NCBI GenBank assembly: GCA_937952895.1
Contig: CALFYC010000086.1
Coordinates: 1-8,758, forward strand
Direction of reading: 5' to 3'
Origin: an uncultured Neisseriaceae bacterium
GTDB taxonomy: Bacteria > Pseudomonadota > Gammaproteobacteria > Burkholderiales > UBA11063
Length of the DNA: 8,758 bases
In this document: in pieces, positions 1-6,452 of the stretch
How the letters are laid out: each line of letters begins with the position of its first letter
Numbering within the stretch: position 1 is the first letter of the stretch
Program-made: the position numbers and the translations under genes
Notes under the pieces: generated by a model
Seen by the model: only the letters and a program-made list of their open reading frames with translations
What the model was told of the DNA's origin: nothing
Databases searched by the model: none

Positions 1-2
1 TT

Positions 3-737
3 AAACTTATTAATAATAACCCTCACCTATATAGTGTAACTCATATAGTTGTGTCAAATCCAGATAAATTTAATAAAGATTTAGTTAATAGCCCACAAAT
101 AATTATTGATAATAGTTTAAATTGCATTAATAATGCCAATTTACCTGATGTAATAATTGATTTTTCTTCTCCAGTTGCAACTTTAGCTAATTTACCCTAT
201 TGTTTAAAACATAATTTACCAATTTTAATCGGTACTACAGGTTTTTCTTCTGAAGAACAACAACAAATTTTAAGTTATAAAGATCAAATTCCAATCTTAA
301 TTGCACCCAATACTTGCCTTTCAATCTGCCTATTATTTCGTTTAACTGAAATTGCCGCAATAAAATTAGCTGATTTTGATAGTGAAATTCTTGAACTACA
401 TCACCGCGATAAAAAGGACTCTCCATCAGGAACTGCACTTAAAATAGGTGAAGTGATTGCTAAAGCACGTAATCTGGATTTTGATCAACATGCTATATTT
501 AGTCGGCATGGACATAACAGTATAAGAAATAAAGATGATATTGGCTTTTCAGTTTTAAGAGGTGGCAGCGCTGTTGGTATGCATGAAGTTTTCTTCATGG
601 GACTTGGTGAAACTTTATCTTTAAAAGGTGAAATTACTAATCGTGCAAGTTATGCAAATGGTGCTTTAAACGGTGCCTCATTTCTAGTAAATCAAAAGCC
701 CGGGCTATATGATATGAATGATGTTTTAGAGTTATAA
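3..737 (+). CDS. dapB: 4-hydroxy-tetrahydrodipicolinate reductase DapB, 5'-truncated by the window edge
   Basis: DapB is a cytosolic enzyme that reduces hydroxy-tetrahydrodipicolinate with NAD(P)H in the diaminopimelate/lysine pathway. Visible family marks are the IDFSSP segment, the GTTGF nucleotide-site motif, the signature ELHHRDKKDSPSGTA with the catalytic His (first of the HH pair) and the Lys four residues later, the RGGSAVGMHE block and the typical end GLYDMNDVLEL. The reading frame is open from base 3, and the residues before the GTG at 51 (NNNPHLYSVTHIVVS) still align with the DapB N-terminal region. That GTG is therefore internal, and the true start with the GxxGRMG nucleotide loop lies before the window. 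About 244 residues are present of a usual 265-270. The segment after the GTTGF motif reads APNTCLSICLL where most family members have an APN/AANxSxGVN-like stretch, a modest divergence. Identity is secure. Confidence 0.95.
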   Translation, partial: KLINNNPHLYSVTHIVVSNPDKFNKDLVNSPQIIIDNSLNCINNANLPDVIIDFSSPVATLANLPYCLKHNLPILIGTTGFSSEEQQQILSYKDQIPILIAPNTCLSICLLFRLTEIAAIKLADFDSEILELHHRDKKDSPSGTALKIGEVIAKARNLDFDQHAIFSRHGHNSIRNKDDIGFSVLRGGSAVGMHEVFFMGLGETLSLKGEITNRASYANGALNGASFLVNQKPGLYDMNDVLEL

Positions 738-942
738 CTATCTAACCTTTAAAATAAGTAACATAAGCCAATAACGCACATAAACAATTTTAATTTCAAT
801 ATCAGATGCGAATAAATCAATCCCTTGAATACTCCCTTAATTAAGAACAAAATTAGCTGCTTTTAAAATAAACAATAAATCCCTATACAATAGATTTATA
901 CAATCAAACTAATTACAAAATAAAATCAGCTTAAAATCCAGA

Positions 943-984
943 AAAATATTTTGCAAATAATAATGATGGCAAACAGAATATTTT
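943..984. repeat. Intergenic hairpin, loop shared with 8492-8524
   Basis: The arms AAAATATT+TTGC (943-954) pair with GCAA (969-972) and AATATTTT (977-984), giving 12 base pairs with a four-base bulge (ACAG, 973-976). The 14-nt loop is AAATAATAATGATG. The last two stem bases plus the loop, GCAAATAATAATGATG (953-968), recur exactly at 8500-8515, again as the closing bases and loop of a hairpin, although the outer stem differs. The right arm ends in TTTT, so it could act as a weak terminator, but it lies about 200 nt past dapB. Confidence 0.5.
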
Positions 985-1153
985 ATTAAGATAGAATACG
1001 TTTAAAAATTTTACTAAAATTGCCTTTATTAAATTGATACTATCAACTATTAGCCAAAATGCAAAAAGTTACTTCATTTTGAATGTCGAAACTTGAACTT
1101 TGGTTTCTTAGGACCATTGATATAGTATTTTCAATTAAATAACTGAATTTGAA

Positions 1154-1173
1154 AAATGCCAGTACTGGCATTT
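1154..1173. repeat. Perfect 20-bp palindrome upstream of fdx
   Basis: AAATGCCAGTACTGGCATTT equals its own reverse complement over all 20 bases, with a GC-containing core TGCCAGTACTGGCA inside very AT-rich DNA. It lies about 60-80 bp upstream of the fdx -10 candidate. It could be a dimeric regulator's operator, a dispersed palindromic repeat, or a stem whose T-run (TTTTT) lies on the minus-strand side. No minus-strand gene ends here, so a terminator is the least likely reading. No second copy was seen in the window. Confidence 0.6.
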
Positions 1174-1233
1174 CCTAAGATACAACTTAAGTAGCTAAAT
1201 TCAATTTAATTCTTTTAATATAGCTTCGGATAA

Positions 1234-1242
1234 TGTTATAAT
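1234..1242 (+). promoter_or_regulatory. Candidate extended -10 promoter of fdx-CDF operon
   Basis: TGTTATAAT is an extended -10 element (TGn followed by a perfect TATAAT at 1237-1242), about 48 nt before the fdx start codon. The -35 position at 17-bp spacing (TTTAAT, 1214-1219) matches the consensus poorly, which an extended -10 can compensate for. I did not find a convincing IscR site around it. Confidence 0.5.
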
Positions 1243-1289
1243 TCGACTTATTATAAAGTGAAACTACTTAATTTAAACAAAGCATACTA

Positions 1290-1625
1290 ATGACAAAAAT
1301 AACCATATTGCCTCATTTTGAAATTTGCCCAAAAGGTGCTACCATCGATGCAGTTCCAGGACAAAATATATGCTCTGAACTACTCAAAAATGGAATTGAA
1401 ATTGAACATGCATGTGATATGTCGTGCGCTTGCACTACTTGCCATGTTATTGTCAGAAAAGGTTTTAACTCATTAGGAGAAATTGACGAAATCGAAGAAG
1501 ATTTACTTGATCGGGCTTGGGGATTGACCTCATTATCAAGACTTTCATGTCAAGCGATTGTAAGTGATGAAGAGTTGGAAATTGAAATACCTAAATATTC
1601 AATTAACCAAGTAAAAGAGGGTTAA
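1290..1625 (+). CDS. fdx: ISC-type [2Fe-2S] ferredoxin
   Basis: This is an adrenodoxin-family [2Fe-2S] ferredoxin that donates electrons to the IscS/IscU iron-sulfur assembly machinery in the cytosol. At 111 aa it has exactly the length of E. coli Fdx. The cluster ligands are C42, C48, C51 and C87 in HACDMSCACTTCH and SRLSCQA, with the characteristic extra C46 and the AWGL segment (76-79). The C-terminus EIEIPKYSINQ also matches the ISC Fdx pattern. The start at 1290 fits the family N-terminus, although the upstream sequence (AAAG) is only a weak ribosome site. In many proteobacteria fdx sits at the end of the isc operon after hscA; here no isc gene lies upstream within the window (dapB is 552 bp away), and the next gene follows after 3 bp, so it probably heads a small operon with the metal exporter. 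Confidence 0.96.
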   Translation: MTKITILPHFEICPKGATIDAVPGQNICSELLKNGIEIEHACDMSCACTTCHVIVRKGFNSLGEIDEIEEDLLDRAWGLTSLSRLSCQAIVSDEELEIEIPKYSINQVKEG

Positions 1626-1628
1626 AGC

Positions 1629-2648
1629 ATGCCCAATAAAAAATATAGTTCATATTTAAACCACGAAGAATATGAAGATGGTTTACCTCATGATGATAAT
1701 AATCAAAGTAATATTAACAACTTACATAATGAACATAAACATAGTCATGGATCTGGCCATGATCATGCATCAATGATACGTGATACTAATTCGCAAGTGT
1801 TATTTTGGTGTCTAACCCTTACTTTTTTATTTGCTATTGTTGAAGGCATTGGCGGTTACTTAACTCATTCAATTGCCCTACAATCAGACGCTGTACATAT
1901 GCTTACTGATGCAGCTGGATTATTAATTGCTTTTTTAGCTAATCGGATTAGTAAAAAACCAGCTACCATCAATTTAACTTTTGGTTATGGTAAAGCAGAG
2001 GCAGTTGGAGCTTTAATTAACTGCATCTTCACCGTATTTTTAACTATTGGTTTATTAATCGAAGTAGTCATTCGCTTTTGGCAACCAGTTGTAGTGCATG
2101 GCCTTAGCTTATTTGTAATTGCAAGTATTGGTTTTTTAATTAATGGCATCATTGCTTTTGTATTATCTAAACATAGTGAATCATTAAATACTAGAGCAGC
2201 ATTAATTCACACCATAGGCGATTTATTTGCATCAGCAGTTGCAATTGTTGCTGGGATAATTATTTACTTTACTGATTTTTGGCGCATTGATCCAATCTTA
2301 TCTTTAATTGTAATTGTTCTTTTAATTGTTTCTAACTATAAATTAATTAAAAAATCAATTGTAGTATTAATGGCAGGAGTCCCTGAAAATTTAAGTTATG
2401 AACAGATTGGAAAAGATTTAGAACAAATTAAAAATGTTGTCAGTGTTCATGACCTTCATATTTGGTATATGTCTGCAAATAAGACAGCTTTATCTGCTCA
2501 TATCTTAATTAAAAATCACTATTTATGGCCTGAAACTCTTGTTGCTTGTCAAAAGATGCTAATGCAAAATCATAATATTGAACATATAACTTTACAATAT
2601 GAATTTGATCCAAATAAAGTGGGTCTGAATTATTGTGAAGTAGTATAA
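1629..2648 (+). CDS. Cation diffusion facilitator, Zn-type (ZitB/CzcD-like)
   Basis: This is an inner-membrane proton-coupled metal exporter of the CDF family, 339 aa. A His-rich N-terminal cytoplasmic tail (HNEHKHSHGSGHDH, about residues 33-46) precedes six predicted membrane segments at roughly 57-77, 84-104, 121-147, 158-179, 198-215 and 220-238. The transport site is visible as H90/D94 in SDAVHMLTDA (TM2) and H194/D198 in HTIGD (TM5). This HxxxD pair on both helices is typical of Zn/Cd exporters such as ZitB; FieF-like iron/zinc members have DxxxD in TM2. The C-terminal domain (about 245-330) has the family pattern VHDLHIWYMSANKTALSAH. A strong ribosome site AGAGGG (1616-1621) lies 7 nt before the ATG and overlaps the end of fdx, so translation is probably coupled. 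Zinc specificity is inferred from the motif. Induction by metal is plausible, but no regulator gene is present in the window. Confidence 0.93.
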   Translation: MPNKKYSSYLNHEEYEDGLPHDDNNQSNINNLHNEHKHSHGSGHDHASMIRDTNSQVLFWCLTLTFLFAIVEGIGGYLTHSIALQSDAVHMLTDAAGLLIAFLANRISKKPATINLTFGYGKAEAVGALINCIFTVFLTIGLLIEVVIRFWQPVVVHGLSLFVIASIGFLINGIIAFVLSKHSESLNTRAALIHTIGDLFASAVAIVAGIIIYFTDFWRIDPILSLIVIVLLIVSNYKLIKKSIVVLMAGVPENLSYEQIGKDLEQIKNVVSVHDLHIWYMSANKTALSAHILIKNHYLWPETLVACQKMLMQNHNIEHITLQYEFDPNKVGLNYCEVV

Positions 2649-2839
2649 AATTAAAAACATTTAATTTCTGTTTAAGCTTTGATTCACATCACCACATATT
2701 CATAAATAATGTTCTTTTAGCAAAAAATCATCTTTTAAATAACGCTTTCAATGGTTTAAATATAGACTAGAGAGTTTATAAATCTTGCTAAAAAAATACT
2801 AGTATTCCTATGGTTTTGATAAAGTTGTTTTACAATGCA
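2649..2839. other. Convergent intergenic region with weak inverted repeats
   Basis: The region separates the CDF exporter (+) from the thioesterase (-) and should contain terminators for both. An AT-only 8-bp hairpin (AAATTAAA, 2648-2655, with TTTAATTT, 2660-2667) directly follows the exporter stop. A 9-bp inverted repeat TTTTAGCAA/TTGCTAAAA spans 2715-2723 and 2785-2793. A 12-bp palindrome (2795-2806) is followed on the minus strand by a run of T. None has a GC-rich stem, so each is a weak terminator candidate. Confidence 0.35.
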
Positions 2840-3274
2840 TTAAATGATTTTAAAATCTTCACTTTTTGGTAATTCATTTAATTTATCAAGAAATTCTTTT
2901 TTAGGAGTTGCGATTTTACGGATTTTTAAATCTATCCAAGCACCATGAACAATATGCTTAGCGGCAATTTTACCAGATGGTTTATAAATATTATTTTGAA
3001 ATTGCCAACGCGCAGCATCTTTCGATTGTCCAAGAAAAATCACATCGATAGTTACAATATCTCCTAAAATTACTTCTCTATAATATTCGGTTTCTTCTTT
3101 TAATAAAACTGCCCCAAAACCATCTTCAATCATTCTTTGCATCGAATAGCCAATTGAGTCCATCCAAGAAGTTCTAGTATGAGCCGCATATGCCGAATAT
3201 GCAGTATGTTTTAGATGTCGATGAGCATCAATGTCTGACCATCTAACCTCCATCTCTTTTTTAAATTCTAACAT
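2840..3274 (-). CDS. Acyl-CoA thioesterase, 4HBT/hot-dog family
   Basis: This is a 144-aa single hot-dog domain protein of the 4-hydroxybenzoyl-CoA thioesterase/YbgC-like group, which hydrolyses acyl-CoA thioesters in the cytosol. The family active-site region is visible near the N-terminus: VRWSDIDAHRHLKHTAYSAYAAHTRTSW, given here as positions 10-37, with D14/D16, H18/H20 and Y26 in the usual D-x-D-x-x-x-H-x-x-x-x-x-Y layout. The hydrophobic strands typical of the fold (VLLKEETEYYREV, VTIDVIFLG) follow. No signal peptide or membrane segment is seen. The ATG at 3274 is preceded by AGGT (3281-3284) at 6-nt spacing. The gene lies downstream of nrdA but behind a strong terminator, so it may be transcribed mainly from its own promoter: a weak TTGATT/TTTTAT pair with 17-nt spacing overlaps that terminator. 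Substrate is unknown, and it has no visible tol-pal neighbour of the kind that defines ybgC. Confidence 0.85.
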   Translation of the reverse strand: MLEFKKEMEVRWSDIDAHRHLKHTAYSAYAAHTRTSWMDSIGYSMQRMIEDGFGAVLLKEETEYYREVILGDIVTIDVIFLGQSKDAARWQFQNNIYKPSGKIAAKHIVHGAWIDLKIRKIATPKKEFLDKLNELPKSEDFKII

Positions 3275-3304
3275 TTAATTACCTAAAATAAGAAGTTTAA
3301 TAAA

Positions 3305-3341
3305 ACTTAGAAGTAAGATTAAAATCAAATTACTTCTAAGT
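3305..3341 (-). terminator. Rho-independent terminator of nrdA
   Basis: A perfect 12-bp inverted repeat (ACTTAGAAGTAA, 3305-3316, with TTACTTCTAAGT, 3330-3341) encloses a 13-nt loop. Read on the minus strand, the stem is followed by TTTTATT, and it starts 16 nt after the nrdA stop codon. On the plus strand the following sequence lacks a T-run. It separates nrdA from the thioesterase gene. Confidence 0.8.
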
Positions 3342-3357
3342 GTTATTAATTAGTTAA

Positions 3358-6213
3358 TTATTGACAAGATTCACAATCTGGATTATCAATTGAGCAGAAT
3401 TTCGCATCAGTTGCAGGTATGGTTTCTTCAGCTGCAAATTGACCACTTCCGGCTAAGCCACTTGCAGTAACTGCATTTAATTCGCCACCTCTACCAGTTG
3501 ATTTCTCAGCAGAAGTTGCCGCCAATGTTCTTAAATAGTAAGTTGTTTTCAAGCCACTAGTCCAAGCAAAGCGATAAGTTTCATCTAGTTTTCGCCCTGA
3601 TGGTTGTGAAATATATAAATTTAACGACTGTGCTTGATCAAGCCATTTTTGTCTACGACTACCAGCTTCGATCAACCATTTCGCATCAATTTCAAAAGCT
3701 GTTGCATATAATTGTTTTAATTCATCTGGTATACGATCAATTTTAGTTAAACTACCATCAAAATATTTTATATCAGATAGCATAACTTCATCCCATAAAT
3801 TACGCTCCTTTAAATCATGAACTAGAAATTCATTTACTACGGTGAATTCTCCAGATAAATTAGATTTAACAAAAATATTTTGGTAAGTAGGTTCAATTGA
3901 TGCTGAAACACCAATAATATTTGCAATGGTTGCTGTTGGCGCAATTGCTAAACAATTTGAATTTCTCATTCCATGCGTTTTGATATGTTGTCTTAATGAG
4001 TCCCAATCAAGAGTAGATTCATAATTCGCATTTAAATACTGTTTTCCACGTTCATTTTCTAAAAGTCTTAATGAATCTAATGGTAATATATTTTGTGACC
4101 ATAAACTACCATCATAAGTTGAATATTTACCACGTTCAGCAGCAAGTTCACTTGAAGCCCAAAATGCATAATAAGAAATCATTTCAGCTGATCGATCTGC
4201 AAATGTTACAGCTGCAGCTGATGAATATGGAATTCTAAGGCTATGTAAACAATCTTGAAAACCCATAAAACCAAGACCAACAGGTCGATGTGCCAAATTA
4301 GAATTCTTAGCCTTCTCCACTGGATAGAAATTAATGTCAATTACATTATCTAACATGCGCATTGCAGTTTTAATAGTCCGTTTTAATTTTTCAGGATCTA
4401 ATGCACCATTTTTCAAATGGTTAATTAAATTTACCGAACCTAAATTACATACAGCAATTTCTCTTTCATTAGTATTTAAAGTAATTTCGGTACATAAATT
4501 TGAACTATGCACAACACCAACATGCTTTTGTGGAGAACGAATATTACATGGATCTTTAAATGTAACCCATGGATGACCAGTCTCAAATAACATTGTTAAG
4601 ATTTTACGCCATAATTGCAGTGCTGGAACTTTCTTAGCAACTTTAATTTTACCTTCTTCTGCAAGTTTTTCATAACGAGTATATGCTTGCTCAAATTTAA
4701 CTCCATAACAATCATGTAAATCTGGCACATCGTTAGGTGAAAATAAAGTCCAATCTGCACTTTCATGCACACGTTTCATAAATAGATCTGGAATCCAATT
4801 CGCGGTATTCATATCATGACAACGACGTCTATCATCACCAGTATTTTTACGTAATTCTAAAAACTCTTCAATATCTAAATGCCACGTCTCAAGATATGTA
4901 CAAACCGCACCTTTTCTTTTACCACCTTGATTAACTGCAACTGCAGTATCATTAACTACTTTTAAAAATGGTATCACACCTTGAGATTTACCATTAGTTC
5001 CTTTAATTAATGATCCCATGGCTCTAACTGGTGACCAATCATTACCAAGCCCACCCGCAAATTTAGACAGTAATGCATTTTCTTTAACTGCATCATAAAT
5101 TCCTGCCAAATCATCCGCAACAGTTGTTAAATAACAGCTTGACAACTGTGAATGTATGGTTCCTGAATTAAATAACGTTGGCGTTGATGACATAAAATCA
5201 AAGCTAGATAACAAATTATAAAACTCAATTGCTTTTTCCTCACGATTGGTTTCTCTAATTGAAAGCCCCATTGCCACACGCATAAAAAATGTTTGTGGTA
5301 ATTCAATACGTTTTCCACTAATGTGTAAAAAATAACGATCGTACAGAGTTTGTAAACCTAAATACTTGAATTGATTATCACGTGATGCAGATAGACTATT
5401 TGCCAATTTTTCTAAATTAAATTCAGCTAAACGTGGATCTAGTAATCCCGCATCGATACCTTTTTTAATATAGTTTGGGAAATTTTCTTTATAAGCACCA
5501 TCAATTTCAGATTGTAAAACTTTTTTGCCAAACACTTCTGCAACAATCGTATGTAGTAATAAACGTGCTGTCACAAAATTATATGCAGGTTCACTCTCAA
5601 TTAATACTCTTGATGATAGTATAATCGATTTATACAGTTCTTCCTCGGTAACACCATCATAAATATTTTTTAAAGCTTCATCCAAAATTATTTTTGGATT
5701 AACCCCAGTTAAATTCGCACAAGCTCCTTGAATTACATTAAAAATGTAATTGGTATCCAATGATTTTTTTGAACCATCCGGATAAACAACATTGATGTCA
5801 TGTTTAGGTAACGCGATTGTATCTAATGCACGCTCACGTGAGCGTTCTTCTCTATATAGGACATAACTTCTTGCAACCTCATGTTCTCCATTACGCATAA
5901 GAGCTAATTCAACCTGATCTTGGATATCTTCAATATGAATTGAACCACCATTATGGCGACGTGATTGAAGAGTGCTAATTGCTAAATTAGTAAGTTTAGC
6001 AATTTGATCACGGGCTTTACTTCCATTAACACTATTATGTCCATGAACTGCAATATATGCCTTAGTTATCGCCACTGTAATTTTGCTAGGATTAAAGCCA
6101 ACTACATCACCATCTCTACGAACAACATTATATTTAGAAAAATCGCCATTTGGAGTTAGTAATTGACCAAGTTCTGTTGCTAACATTCTTGCTTCATTTG
6201 ATATTTCAACCAT
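3358..6213 (-). CDS. nrdA: Class I ribonucleotide reductase alpha (large) subunit, two ATP-cones
   Basis: NrdA reduces ribonucleoside diphosphates to deoxy forms using a radical delivered by the beta subunit NrdB. From the ATG at 6213 it has 951 aa, longer than E. coli NrdA (761) because two ATP-cone domains precede the catalytic barrel: cone 1 about residues 28-130 (YNVVRRDGDVVGFNPSKI) and a second about 138-230 (INVVYPDGSKKSL to AYNFVTARLLL). Catalytic residues visible are C360 (SSCYL), N572-C574-E576 in SSNLCTE, with C574 as the thiyl radical site, C589 as partner of C360, the Y892-Y893 radical-transfer pair in KTTYYLR, and the C-terminal redox pair C947/C950 (DCESC). I chose ATG 6213 because AGGGA (6220-6224) sits 6 nt before it; a GTG at 6228 would add five residues but lacks a ribosome site. 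No nrdB is present in the window. NrdR boxes overlap its promoter. Confidence 0.97.
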   Translation of the reverse strand: MVEISNEARMLATELGQLLTPNGDFSKYNVVRRDGDVVGFNPSKITVAITKAYIAVHGHNSVNGSKARDQIAKLTNLAISTLQSRRHNGGSIHIEDIQDQVELALMRNGEHEVARSYVLYREERSRERALDTIALPKHDINVVYPDGSKKSLDTNYIFNVIQGACANLTGVNPKIILDEALKNIYDGVTEEELYKSIILSSRVLIESEPAYNFVTARLLLHTIVAEVFGKKVLQSEIDGAYKENFPNYIKKGIDAGLLDPRLAEFNLEKLANSLSASRDNQFKYLGLQTLYDRYFLHISGKRIELPQTFFMRVAMGLSIRETNREEKAIEFYNLLSSFDFMSSTPTLFNSGTIHSQLSSCYLTTVADDLAGIYDAVKENALLSKFAGGLGNDWSPVRAMGSLIKGTNGKSQGVIPFLKVVNDTAVAVNQGGKRKGAVCTYLETWHLDIEEFLELRKNTGDDRRRCHDMNTANWIPDLFMKRVHESADWTLFSPNDVPDLHDCYGVKFEQAYTRYEKLAEEGKIKVAKKVPALQLWRKILTMLFETGHPWVTFKDPCNIRSPQKHVGVVHSSNLCTEITLNTNEREIAVCNLGSVNLINHLKNGALDPEKLKRTIKTAMRMLDNVIDINFYPVEKAKNSNLAHRPVGLGFMGFQDCLHSLRIPYSSAAAVTFADRSAEMISYYAFWASSELAAERGKYSTYDGSLWSQNILPLDSLRLLENERGKQYLNANYESTLDWDSLRQHIKTHGMRNSNCLAIAPTATIANIIGVSASIEPTYQNIFVKSNLSGEFTVVNEFLVHDLKERNLWDEVMLSDIKYFDGSLTKIDRIPDELKQLYATAFEIDAKWLIEAGSRRQKWLDQAQSLNLYISQPSGRKLDETYRFAWTSGLKTTYYLRTLAATSAEKSTGRGGELNAVTASGLAGSGQFAAEETIPATDAKFCSIDNPDCESCQ

Positions 6214-6219
6214 TTCAAA

Positions 6220-6224
6220 TCCCT
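6220..6224 (-). promoter_or_regulatory. Ribosome binding site that decides the nrdA start
   Basis: Read on the minus strand, AGGGA lies 6 nt before the ATG at 6213, ideal Shine-Dalgarno spacing. The in-frame GTG at 6228 lies beyond this site and has only AT-rich sequence in front of it, so initiation at 6213 is favoured. Confidence 0.75.
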
Positions 6225-6248
6225 GCACAAATTAATTTTTATTTTTTA

Positions 6249-6264
6249 ATACTATATATAGTTG
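6249..6264. promoter_or_regulatory. NrdR box 1 (promoter-proximal)
   Basis: ATACTATATATAGTTG matches the NrdR-box pattern acaCwAtATaTwGtgt at 13 of 16 positions, including the full ACTATATATAGT core. It covers the nrdA -10 element. NrdR is the ATP-cone repressor of ribonucleotide reductase genes; its own gene is not in this window. Confidence 0.85.
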
Positions 6265-6280
6265 TTTTAGTGTCTTTCAA
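6251..6280 (-). promoter_or_regulatory. nrdA promoter overlapping NrdR boxes
   Basis: On the minus strand, TTGAAA (6275-6280) and TATAGT (6251-6256) are separated by 18 nt, giving 5/6 matches at both -35 and -10. The expected transcript start is near 6244, leaving a leader of about 30 nt to the ATG at 6213. The -10 lies inside NrdR box 1 and the -35 touches box 2, the geometry expected for repression. Confidence 0.65.
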
Positions 6281-6295
6281 CACAACATCTAGTGT
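6280..6295. promoter_or_regulatory. NrdR box 2 (promoter-distal)
   Basis: ACACAACATCTAGTGT matches the NrdR pattern at 14 of 16 positions and has intact ACAC/GTGT ends. It begins exactly 31 bp from the start of box 1, about three helical turns. This is the usual spacing of tandem NrdR boxes and puts both on the same face of the DNA. Confidence 0.87.
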
Positions 6296-6386
6296 TTTAT
6301 TCCACCCGTCATTATAGACATAACTAATTCATTGTAACAACATGTAGACCTTAAAAAAATAAAAATAAATTACTTGACTTTTACGC

Positions 6387-6392
6387 TACAAT
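6387..6392 (+). promoter_or_regulatory. Weak candidate -10 for ylqF
   Basis: TACAAT lies about 60 nt before the ylqF ATG, but the sequence at 17-bp spacing upstream (AATAAA, 6364-6369) is a poor -35. Two good -35-like hexamers nearby, TTGACT (6374-6379) and TTGACA (6417-6422), have no -10 at a suitable distance. The true promoter is therefore unresolved. An AT-rich stretch before it could act as an UP element. Confidence 0.3.
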
Positions 6393-6452
6393 CAGCACTT
6401 GAGGATTAACAATCGTTTGACAACAATGTTACATGTAAAGGCTTGAAATTAA

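Larger units (their letters stand above)
738..1289. other. 552-bp intergenic region, no supported gene
   Basis: All frames are heavily interrupted and no start with a ribosome site opens a frame of useful length. The region is strongly AT-rich. It contains a hairpin at 943-984, a perfect 20-bp palindrome at 1154-1173 and, towards its end, a promoter-like element for fdx (1234-1242). Weaker items are two TACAAT -10-like hexamers (886-891, 899-904), a 7-bp inverted repeat (875-881 with 893-899) and an 8-bp inverted repeat TCTTAGGA/TCCTAAGA (1106-1113 with 1173-1180) that brackets the region just before the palindrome. No convincing rho-independent terminator directly follows dapB. A small RNA could be encoded here, but that is inference. 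Confidence 0.6.

Noticed and set aside
235..438. 67-codon minus-strand frame opposite dapB
   Set aside because: It lies opposite the DapB catalytic region and has no independent support.
51..737. GTG at 51 as the start of dapB
   Set aside because: The frame is open to the window edge, upstream residues still look like DapB, and starting here would omit the nucleotide-binding loop.
1060..1130. Short minus-strand basic reading (GPKKPKFKFRHSK) as a gene or transposase remnant
   Set aside because: It is interrupted by stops, has no start with a ribosome site, and I cannot tie it to a known family.
1230..1275. IscR binding site at the fdx promoter
   Set aside because: The sequence around the -10 does not match either IscR site type well enough to claim it.
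4334..4576. 80-codon plus-strand frame inside nrdA
   Set aside because: It is antisense to a clearly coding, motif-rich region and has no ribosome site or recognisable domain.
5127..5318. 63-codon minus-strand frame within nrdA in another frame
   Set aside because: It overlaps conserved NrdA catalytic-domain sequence on the same strand in a shifted frame and has no ribosome site or recognisable domain.
6214..6228. Five-residue longer nrdA starting at the GTG at 6228
   Set aside because: No ribosome site precedes it, while AGGGA is ideally placed for the ATG at 6213.
6417..6438. Perfect -35 hexamer TTGACA and palindrome TTACATGTAA before ylqF as promoter and operator
   Set aside because: No -10 element lies at suitable spacing, and the 10-bp palindrome is too short to be distinctive in AT-rich DNA.
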